Assembly (NCBI GenBank): GCA_036323355.1
Contig: AP028876.1
Coordinates: 2,046,001-2,110,000 of the forward strand
DNA from: Gottschalkiaceae bacterium SANA
Lineage (GTDB): Bacteria > Bacillota > Clostridia > Tissierellales > GPF-1
Direction of reading: 5' to 3'
Length of the DNA: 64,000 bases
The notes under the pieces were generated by a model that saw nothing but the letters and a program-made list of their open reading frames with translations, was not told the DNA's origin and ran no database searches. A program made the position numbers and the translations under genes. This document shows, in pieces, positions 45,489 through 52,210 of this stretch (its first letter is position 1; the number at the start of each line of letters is the position of its first letter).

Positions 45489-46700
45489 CTATTTAGACTT
45501 CATCTCACGCACCCATTGTTCAGCCATACGAACAGCCGGTACAATTTTTTCAATCGGTGTATACTCTTCCGGACAATGACTTCTACCTTCCACACTCTGA
45601 ACAAAGAGCATCTCGGTTGGAATAAAAGCTGCAACAATCGCTGCGTCATGCGCTGCACCACTGACAATTCGTTTCGCCTTCACCCCAAGTTTCTCTGCGA
45701 TTTGATCCATCTGACCAATTAAATCGGAATCTAAATGAATGACTGGGCTTGTACCCACTGGTCTTTTCGACCACGTCACACCCTCAGTCTCTGCAATTCG
45801 ATCAAAATCTTTCCATAACAACTCATAACTTTCATCAATCTGCTTCTTGTCGAAATCTCGCACTTCAACACTGAATTCCACCGAATCCGGGATAATATTC
45901 ACCGTATTGGGATGACAATGAATACGACCGACAGTAGCAACCTGAGGCATGGCTTCCCTTCCACGAAGTCGAACACGTTGAATCATGCTTGCAGCTGCAA
46001 CCATGGAATCTTGACGTTCAGTCATCGGCGTTGCACCCGAATGATTGGACACACCTTCCACCAAAATCATATATCTTTGAAGACCAAAAATACCCTCTAC
46101 AATTCCTACTTCTAAATCCTCTCTCCAAAGAACAGGCCCCTGCTCCACATGAATTTCTAACATTGCCAAGATTTTAGAAAAATCCATGCTTCCTCGTTCA
46201 TCATCACGAATAAAGGGCTCCATCAATTCTTGATAGGTTTTTCCATCGTCACGAACCCGGTTTAAAGCCTCTTCCCGTTTGAGATTAACCATGCTGTGGC
46301 AACCTACACAAGGCATGCCAAATTGGTTGCCTTCCTCTTCTGCAAAAGCAACAACAACCAGGCCAACCTCTGGTACAATTTTCTCCTCATGGAAATGGCG
46401 TAGAATCTCAAGCCCGCTTACGACACCTAAAATACCATCATAATCGCCCCCATTTGGCACCGTATCAATATGGGAGCCAATGATCACATGACGGTCTGAC
46501 TTTCCTTGTCCAAAGATCAACACATTCCCGTAGGCATCCGTCAATACCGGTAAACCGATTTTTTCCATCTCCATTTCAATGTAATTTCGAGCCTGACGGT
46601 CTTCCTTAGAAAAACTATACCTTGTACATCCGTTTCCAGGTGTTTGGTTGAATTGGTGCAAGGCTTGAATATCTTGAAGAATTCTTTCACTTCGTATCAT
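45489..46700 (-). CDS. M20 family Zn-dependent amidohydrolase/carbamoylase
   Basis: 403 residues. Two-metal site of the AllC/HyuC/AmaB group: IIGSHIDTVPNGGDYDGILG (His, Asp), FAEEEGNQFGMPCVGCHSM (catalytic Glu) and late His in GAAHDAAIVAAF. The dimerisation-domain motif GVSNHSGATPMTERQD is present. Substrates in the family are allantoate, N-carbamoyl amino acids or beta-ureidopropionate. The choice cannot be made here; the adjacent ornithine cyclodeaminase-like gene hints at amino-acid or ureido catabolism. SD GGGAGGGG. Confidence 0.88.
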   Translation of the reverse strand: MIRSERILQDIQALHQFNQTPGNGCTRYSFSKEDRQARNYIEMEMEKIGLPVLTDAYGNVLIFGQGKSDRHVIIGSHIDTVPNGGDYDGILGVVSGLEILRHFHEEKIVPEVGLVVVAFAEEEGNQFGMPCVGCHSMVNLKREEALNRVRDDGKTYQELMEPFIRDDERGSMDFSKILAMLEIHVEQGPVLWREDLEVGIVEGIFGLQRYMILVEGVSNHSGATPMTERQDSMVAAASMIQRVRLRGREAMPQVATVGRIHCHPNTVNIIPDSVEFSVEVRDFDKKQIDESYELLWKDFDRIAETEGVTWSKRPVGTSPVIHLDSDLIGQMDQIAEKLGVKAKRIVSGAAHDAAIVAAFIPTEMLFVQSVEGRSHCPEEYTPIEKIVPAVRMAEQWVREMKSK

Positions 46701-46858
46701 CTATTACCCCTCCCTTGACTATTTGTCTTTTACTATATCATAAGGAAAAACAAAAATAACGCTTTCTTTATTCATATACGCAACAAACCAATTCCTAGTA
46801 CTTTTTTACTTGATGAAATTCTGTTATGATTATAGTATCACAGCGATGGAGGTCATCA

Positions 46859-47764
46859 ATGTTCGAATCTGAAAATCAAATACGCCGCACAAATATAACT
46901 TTTTTGCTGGCATTATTCTTTAGTCAGTTTGTTCCACTTGCACTGCAACTATTACCGCAATTTCAAGGATTTCCCTTACTCTATCATCAACTGCTGTCCT
47001 TGTTCCCCTTTATTGTCGTGTACTTTATTGTAGCAAGAAAGAATCCACTTGATGTTTTGCAAATCTCAGCTTTACCGATCCGTTCGACCCTCTTGATCAT
47101 TCTTTTGGTCTTCATGTCTGGAATTTTCGTTGGCGTATTGACAACCCTAAGCCGTCTAGTTATACCAGAAACAACTTCCAATATCGTCTTTGCCGTTACA
47201 AGTGGATCGGAAGACAATTTATTGGCAATGATTATTGGTTTGGCCGTTATGCCTGCGATCTTAGAAGAGATTATATTTCGTGGAATTATCTTGTCCGGTT
47301 ATCGAGAAGAAAATCTGTTGAAGCTTTCCATTATGAATGGCTTTATGTTCGGTCTTTTTCATCTGAATCTTGATCAGTTTGTTTATGCCTTTGCATTAGG
47401 AATCATCTTAACTTATTTAGTTGTCATCACCGGTTCGATTCTAAGCGGTATGTTATTCCATTTTCTCTTTAACCTGTCTACCCCTCTGGTTGTATATTTT
47501 TTAAACCACGCAAATACCAGCCCAGAGATATTGGCATATTTCAAGGAAACACCGCCAGTTACCAATTTGACATTCCCCATTATTTTAGAGTTAGCAGCAA
47601 TTGCTATTTTCAGCATCTTCGCCATCCGGCTGATTCTATCAAAATTAATGCGGATCCATCATTTTGACTCAGATCTTTATCAACGGCGATTCAGTGACCA
47701 CTACATCACTTGGCCAATCATTGTTGCCGTTCTATTCTTCATTGCTATTCAAATTATTTATTAA
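46859..47764 (+). CDS. CPBP family intramembrane metalloprotease
   Basis: 301 residues from the ATG at 46859 (GGAGG upstream); the frame starts at 46826. About eight membrane spans. The ABI/CPBP motifs are clear: LEEIIFRGIILSGYR (EExxxR), FGLFHLN (second metal His), and a later conserved GSILSGMLFHFLFN. Members process membrane proteins or bacteriocin-related substrates. A possible promoter (TTGATG, 17 bases, TAGTAT) lies just before. Convergent with the transglutaminase-like gene. Confidence 0.88.
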   Translation: MFESENQIRRTNITFLLALFFSQFVPLALQLLPQFQGFPLLYHQLLSLFPFIVVYFIVARKNPLDVLQISALPIRSTLLIILLVFMSGIFVGVLTTLSRLVIPETTSNIVFAVTSGSEDNLLAMIIGLAVMPAILEEIIFRGIILSGYREENLLKLSIMNGFMFGLFHLNLDQFVYAFALGIILTYLVVITGSILSGMLFHFLFNLSTPLVVYFLNHANTSPEILAYFKETPPVTNLTFPIILELAAIAIFSIFAIRLILSKLMRIHHFDSDLYQRRFSDHYITWPIIVAVLFFIAIQIIY

Positions 47765-47770
47765 AAGATA

Positions 47771-47800
47771 AAAAACCGCGGAATCTCTTCCGCGGTTTTT
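47771..47800. terminator. Bidirectional terminator
   Basis: A 13-bp perfect stem (AAAAACCGCGGAA with its complement), loop TCTC, T-rich on either strand. It ends the CPBP gene (+) and the transglutaminase-like gene (-). Confidence 0.92.
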
Positions 47801-47806
47801 CTGCCC

Positions 47807-48616
47807 TTAATAAACTTTTTCGACCCGATACTCTGCCAAATCGCGTTCCATCTCTACTGCAAATCCATGTTGATAAAGTGAGGCATCAAATGTTGAATCG
47901 ATCAAAATCCATTCTTCGCGCTCTGCATCATACACTTCATTCCAAGCATGATAAACGTCCTTCGTGTTCGAATACCCCATCACTAACTTAGTCGGTATAT
48001 TCAGACTTCGAAGCATCGAAGCCATTAATGACGAATAGTCATAGCAAATTCCATTTCCATTTTCAAGTGTAGCTGCATTGTTAGGCAAGTACCCGGTTTG
48101 CACAGCTTTAGCCTTGTCATAATCATAGGTAATGTTCTCTATCATATATCGATGAACCGCTTGAACCTTTGCCCAATCGCTTTCAATTCCTTCAGTTAAT
48201 GCAAGCGCTAACTCAGCCGCCTCGTCTTCTGCATCCCATCGAATACTTTGAACCGATGTTAAATATGGTAGCAACGAATCAAGCTCATCTACTTCTACCG
48301 TTTTCATGCCGATGGATCGATACGAATTTCCTGACGTATTTTGATAGATTCCAATTTGATATGTGCCTATGCCTTCATCAATTCCATAAGACTCAAATTC
48401 TGCAAATCGGTCATAATCATAAAACTCTGGATTTTGTCCTTCATAGGCAACCATAATTTTAATCGTGTCTGCTTCATAGCGATCATCCAACTTCACTCGA
48501 ACAACCCCGGTTTCTGCTTGGTCAAAATCATAAACGATCGCCGCATCGGCGAAAGCAAAACCACTCGTACAAATTAAAGACAAAGTCAATAAACTTGCAA
48601 CTAAAATTTTACGCAT
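47807..48616 (-). CDS. Secreted transglutaminase-like protein under c-di-GMP control
   Basis: 269 residues from the ATG at 48616 (GGAGG 8 bases upstream). N-terminal signal peptide (RKILVASLLTLSLICTSGFAFA, cut near residue 23). The central region is unassigned. The C-terminal transglutaminase/protease core has the triad C191 (GNGICYDYSSL), H223 (VYHAWNEV) and D240 (ILIDSTFD). It could crosslink or cleave surface proteins. Two tandem c-di-GMP-I riboswitches and a promoter lie in its leader. The two LPxTG proteins upstream are under the same second messenger, so they are plausible substrates. Confidence 0.88.
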   Translation of the reverse strand: MRKILVASLLTLSLICTSGFAFADAAIVYDFDQAETGVVRVKLDDRYEADTIKIMVAYEGQNPEFYDYDRFAEFESYGIDEGIGTYQIGIYQNTSGNSYRSIGMKTVEVDELDSLLPYLTSVQSIRWDAEDEAAELALALTEGIESDWAKVQAVHRYMIENITYDYDKAKAVQTGYLPNNAATLENGNGICYDYSSLMASMLRSLNIPTKLVMGYSNTKDVYHAWNEVYDAEREEWILIDSTFDASLYQHGFAVEMERDLAEYRVEKVY

Positions 48617-48631
48617 TAAAAAAACCTCCAT

Positions 48632-48710
48632 TCGGTAACCGGCTATCTCCCTAAGAAGACCCTTGGTTTTGCGTCCCTGTTTTACAACAGGTTTGCCTTT
48701 ATCGGTAGAC
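48632..48710 (-). ncRNA. c-di-GMP-I riboswitch (GEMM), promoter-distal copy
   Basis: Reading on the minus strand: GATAAAGGCAAACC, a hairpin (CCTGTTGTAAAACAGG), GACGCAAAACC, a longer stem, and AGCCGGTTACCGA at the 3' end. These are the conserved blocks and order of the GEMM aptamer. Its 3' end lies directly before the SD of the transglutaminase-like gene (GGAGG at 48625-48629), so it may act on translation or through a short U-tract just after the SD. Confidence 0.92.
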
Positions 48711-48745
48711 GTTCCTCTTTATCGTGACAATAAAAAAACTCCCTT

Positions 48746-48830
48746 TCGGCAACTGGCTACCATCACTTTCGCGAAGGTCCTATAGTTTTGCGTCCCAATT
48801 TTTCAATTGGTTTGCTAGTATCGTTTGAAG
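48746..48830 (-). ncRNA. c-di-GMP-I riboswitch (GEMM), promoter-proximal copy
   Basis: Second aptamer of a tandem pair: TAGCAAACCAATTGAAAAATTGG, then GACGCAAAACTATAGG and a stem closed by a GCGAAAG segment, ending GTAGCCAGTTGCCGA. A GAAA-looped hairpin followed by TTTTTTT directly after it (about 48732-48754) looks like its own expression platform. Confidence 0.9.
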
Positions 48831-48858
48831 CGTCTCACCAATATTTACTTGTAAATTT

Positions 48859-48887
48859 ATTATACCCTCCTCAACCGGCATTGTAAA
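48859..48887 (-). promoter_or_regulatory. SigA-type promoter for the tandem-riboswitch transcript
   Basis: TTTACA (48882-48887) and TATAAT (48859-48864), spacer exactly 17. The first aptamer begins about 30 bases downstream. Confidence 0.8.
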
Positions 48888-48931
48888 CATCTGAATGGTA
48901 AATTCATGTTAATTTCATATAATAGTAAAAA

Positions 48932-48959
48932 AATGGGAGAAGCTACAGCTTCTCCCATT
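48932..48959 (-). terminator. Terminator after the 953-residue surface protein gene
   Basis: A 12-13-bp stem (AATGGGAGAAGCT with its complement), small loop, then TTTTTTT in the minus direction, 8 bases past the stop. Confidence 0.9.
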
Positions 48960-48966
48960 CATTAGT

Positions 48967-51828
48967 TTACTCGGTTTCTTTTTTAAATAGATATCCAAAT
49001 GTTACCATACTGAACCCTAAAATCAAGGTCAACCATGGGGTTGCTTGTCCTGTGTTTGGCAAGTCTCCATCAGCCAATGGTGTTTCAGTTAATGGAATAA
49101 TGATCTCAGGTGGTTCAATTGGTGGCGGTGCAGGTGCTTGTACAAATTTTGCAATAATGGTTTTATCATCATCCATCTGAATCTGTCCACCGCTTACATC
49201 TGCTCCATCAGGACCAATCCATCCATCAAACACCCATCCACTTCCTGGATCTGCTGTAACATCAACGATTGTTCCTGGAAGATAGTTTTGACTTCCAACA
49301 AATGGACTTATTGTTCCATTGCCTTCAATACTGATTTTTAAACGGTTTCGAAGGATTGGTGGTGGCGGTGTCGAGTACTCCTTAAAGACTGCTGTGATCT
49401 CCTTATCTTCATCCATCACAACCTGCTCATTATTCACATCACCGATCCATCCATCAAAATACCAACCAGGATCTGCAGAGGTGAAAAGATCAACAACGAG
49501 TGCTTCTTCACCTATTGGATATTGATGATCACCTTCATTCGGATCTGTAATCCCACTACCTTGAATATTTACAGTTAAGGTGACCATTTCCACCTCTTCT
49601 TCGTTGAATAATGCGGTAATCCAACGGTCTCCATTCATCTCAATCGTTCCATTCGAAACAACTGATCCATGGGTCCCAACCCAATCCACGAAATACCAGC
49701 CGGATCCAGCAATTGCATCCAAGTTTACGATTTCGCCAGGTTCATAAGAATGAGAACCTGGAGTTGGGTTTGTTGTTCCATTCCCATCAACTACGATATA
49801 CAAGGTGTATAATTCTATTTGATCCGGTTCAAATACTGCTGTTGCCCTTGTAGTCTCAAGTACTGTAATACTTGATGTTGCTGTGTTTGCTGAGTCCACA
49901 GGACCCAACCATTCAACAAAGTGCCATCCGCTTGCAGGAATTGCAAGCAAGTCAACTACCGTACCTTCTGTTACCAGTTCAGTTCCCGAAGGGTTGGTTG
50001 AACCTTGTCCAATATGCGTTACGGTTAGTGAAACCATATTTGGTGGGATTTCAACAAAGACGGCTTCTACTTCTGTATTGCCTTCAATAACTACAAGTGT
50101 ACTTGCACTTGCCGGTGATGCGACAGGACCGGTCCAATGGCTAAAGGTCCATCCCTGAGCAGGAACTGCTGTCAGACCAATTTCATCGCCATAATTGACT
50201 GTGCTGTTACCTGAAGGAGTGGTTGTCCCTTGCCCAATATGAGTCACGGTCAAGGTGTAGTCAATCATTTCAAATACAGCTTCTACTTCTTTGTCTTCAT
50301 CCATTAGTATTGTCGTTTGGCTACTTCCATTCGATGCGACTGGACCTAACCATTCAACAAATTCCCAACCCATATCTGGAATTGCTTCAAGAATTACACT
50401 TGCTCCAGAAGTGTATTGATGAGAACCAGGTGTTGGAACAGTCGTTCCATTTCCATCTACTGTAATTGTCAATCGTACCATGTCCGGTATGATTTCTTCA
50501 AATTGAGCAACGATCACTTTATCGTTATCAATTATAATTTCATTTCCAGCAATATCCCCGGCATCTGGTCCAGTCCAACCAACGAAGAACCAACCAGGAC
50601 TAGGTGTCGCTGTCAATGGAACAAGTGCTTCAAATGGATATAAACCTGTCCCATCCGGATCTGTGCTTCCGCTACCCGTATGAGAAACATCCAATTCATA
50701 CATGTTAATTTCAAATACGGCTGTAACTTCTGTCATTCCCAAAATTTCAACTCTTGTCATTGGATCATTTGCATCCTCAACCGGTCCTTGCCATTCAACG
50801 AAATGCCAGCCTGTTGCAGGAGTTGCTTCAAGGTTTACCATTTCCTCAAAATCATGGCTACTTGTTCCGTCAGGACTTGTTGTCCCCTGACCAGTATGAT
50901 CCACAATCAAGTCGTATTGGTTGATTTCAAAAATAGCTGTTACATGAGTATTTTCCAATATTTCAACTGTAGTTGTTGGATCGAGTGAATCATCTACCGG
51001 TCCTTGCCACTCTACAAAATGCCAACCTGTTGCAGGTACTGCTTCAAGGTTTATACCCTCTTCAAATTCATGGGTACTTGTACCACTTGGTGAGGTGCTG
51101 CCTTCACCCATGTGATCAACGAGCAAGTCATACTCATTTCGTTCAAATACCGCTGTTACTTCTGTGTAGTCTTCAATTAAAACGCTTGTATCTGCACTGC
51201 CACTAGATGCTACTGGTCCTTGCCATTCAACGAAATGCCAGCCTGTTGCTGGATCCGCTTCAAGATTAACTTCTGTTCCTTCTTCATAAGAATGTGTTCC
51301 TTCTGTAGGGTTTGTTGTTCCTTCGCCCTCGATAGAAACATCTAGATCAAAACTTTCAGGTGTACACGTAATGTGCAAGCTACCATGCATAACCTCTTGG
51401 CTTGAACCTGAAGGTGGGAACCATTTGATATCGATATCAATTGTTCCATCTTCACAATCTTCGTCTGTCAAGTCAATCGTAAAACTATGCTCTTGTTGAA
51501 TGTCTCCTGTATATGGGTCATCTCCTAATTCATAGTCAACGCTAGCAGATGTTGCACCTACTTCAGCGGGATAACCAATAATCGTAACTTCCAATTCATC
51601 CACTCCGGGAGCAAGTGTCAAATAGAAATCATAATTTATACCATTATTTGTATACTCGCCTTCAACATCAAAGGCGATACCTGCTGAAGAATCTGGTACG
51701 GATCCCGTTGCTTTTACTTTTACAAATTCATCTGCACTAAAGGTTCCACTGCCAGAAGCAGCGAAGCCACTGCTAATTGATCCAAAAACCAATAAAATAG
51801 CTAATATGATACTCAGTGTTTTTTTCAT
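48967..51828 (-). CDS. LPxTG-anchored surface protein with ten InlB-type beta repeats
   Basis: 953 residues. Signal peptide 1-23 (ILAILLVFGSISSGFA). A unique N-terminal beta domain runs to about 158. Ten tandem InlB B-repeat-like units of about 72-76 residues follow (159-895), each with a GxGTTxP start, GWxFVxWxGP core and TAVFE end. Then come a Pro-rich stretch, LPNTG (923-927), a hydrophobic span and the tail KKETE, a standard sortase sorting signal. Such repeats make stiff stalks or adhesins. SD GAGGAG lies 8 bases before the ATG. The leader has a c-di-GMP-I riboswitch with a terminator. The last repeat and anchor region match the next surface protein. Confidence 0.92.
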   Translation of the reverse strand: MKKTLSIILAILLVFGSISSGFAASGSGTFSADEFVKVKATGSVPDSSAGIAFDVEGEYTNNGINYDFYLTLAPGVDELEVTIIGYPAEVGATSASVDYELGDDPYTGDIQQEHSFTIDLTDEDCEDGTIDIDIKWFPPSGSSQEVMHGSLHITCTPESFDLDVSIEGEGTTNPTEGTHSYEEGTEVNLEADPATGWHFVEWQGPVASSGSADTSVLIEDYTEVTAVFERNEYDLLVDHMGEGSTSPSGTSTHEFEEGINLEAVPATGWHFVEWQGPVDDSLDPTTTVEILENTHVTAIFEINQYDLIVDHTGQGTTSPDGTSSHDFEEMVNLEATPATGWHFVEWQGPVEDANDPMTRVEILGMTEVTAVFEINMYELDVSHTGSGSTDPDGTGLYPFEALVPLTATPSPGWFFVGWTGPDAGDIAGNEIIIDNDKVIVAQFEEIIPDMVRLTITVDGNGTTVPTPGSHQYTSGASVILEAIPDMGWEFVEWLGPVASNGSSQTTILMDEDKEVEAVFEMIDYTLTVTHIGQGTTTPSGNSTVNYGDEIGLTAVPAQGWTFSHWTGPVASPASASTLVVIEGNTEVEAVFVEIPPNMVSLTVTHIGQGSTNPSGTELVTEGTVVDLLAIPASGWHFVEWLGPVDSANTATSSITVLETTRATAVFEPDQIELYTLYIVVDGNGTTNPTPGSHSYEPGEIVNLDAIAGSGWYFVDWVGTHGSVVSNGTIEMNGDRWITALFNEEEVEMVTLTVNIQGSGITDPNEGDHQYPIGEEALVVDLFTSADPGWYFDGWIGDVNNEQVVMDEDKEITAVFKEYSTPPPPILRNRLKISIEGNGTISPFVGSQNYLPGTIVDVTADPGSGWVFDGWIGPDGADVSGGQIQMDDDKTIIAKFVQAPAPPPIEPPEIIIPLTETPLADGDLPNTGQATPWLTLILGFSMVTFGYLFKKETE
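49144..51354 (-). repeat. Ten tandem ~220-bp repeats encoding InlB-like units
   Basis: Repeats 1-3 (about 50706-51354) are very close at DNA level. The word TTCAACGAAATGCCAGCC recurs identically near 50797 and 51227, with a near copy near 51010. Repeats 4-10 are more diverged. This suggests recent duplication at the N-terminal end and possible length variation by recombination. Confidence 0.8.
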
Positions 51829-51877
51829 TGCTTTCTCCTCTCATCTTACTTTTACCTATGATGATTTCTCAGAATAT

Positions 51878-51913
51878 AAAAAAAGTCAGGCTGCCTCAAA
51901 TTAGCAACCTGAC
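51878..51913 (-). terminator. Riboswitch terminator for the 953-residue protein
   Basis: A 10-bp stem (51885-51894 with 51904-51913, one G-U), 9-base loop, then TTTTTTT. Its 5' arm is the 3' strand of the c-di-GMP aptamer, so aptamer and terminator exclude each other. Confidence 0.85.
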
Positions 51914-51985
51914 AATCATAGTTTCCCTTAGACTCATGGCTTTGCGTCACAGTCTTTCGACTGTTTTGCTTTTTGGGCTTTGCCC
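51903..51985 (-). ncRNA. c-di-GMP-I riboswitch (GEMM) for the 953-residue protein
   Basis: Minus strand: AAAAAGCAAAACAGTCGAAAG, then ACTGTGACGCAAAGCC, a stem, and GTCAGGTTGCTA at the 3' end. It has the family's hairpin with a GAAA loop (AGTC/GACT) and the GACGCAAAGCC block. A GGGC/GCCC hairpin overlaps its 5' border. The overlap with the downstream terminator predicts that ligand binding permits read-through (ON switch). Confidence 0.92.
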
Positions 51986-52026
51986 TATGTATTCTAAGTG
52001 GAAAAAATTAATATGTAGTTATTACT

Positions 52027-52032
52027 ATTATA
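52027..52032 (-). promoter_or_regulatory. Probable -10 element for the riboswitch transcript
   Basis: TATAAT preceded by GG, about 40 bases before the aptamer. No convincing -35 at 17 bases; a TTGTAA further up is too far. The surrounding 52040-52150 region is A/T-rich and otherwise empty. Confidence 0.45.
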
Positions 52033-52150
52033 CCTTAATTATTACATTTGAATCATTACAAACAAGATCTCAATAAATATTTTTTTGTCCTTATGATTCT
52101 ATCGAAAAACCAACTAACTGTATCAAACACATTTTCTCATATGACAAGGA

Positions 52151-52180
52151 AAGAAGCCTATCTAATCGGATAGACTTCTT
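52151..52180 (-). terminator. Probable terminator after the 841-residue surface protein gene
   Basis: A stem of AAGAAG and CTATC with their complements, one internal mismatch, 6-base loop. The T-run is short (TTT), so it is weaker than others here. Confidence 0.55.
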
Positions 52181-52210
52181 CAATAAACGAATATGCTAAA
52201 CCACTCTCTT

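Noticed and set aside
48625-48629. Simple leaderless start for the transglutaminase-like gene at the longer frame (48631)
   Set aside because: The longer frame would start inside the SD/riboswitch border; the ATG at 48616 has the SD and gives a proper signal peptide.
49144-51354. CRISPR array
   Set aside because: The repeats are about 220 bp, coding, in one frame and diverging, not 25-40 bp repeats with unique spacers.
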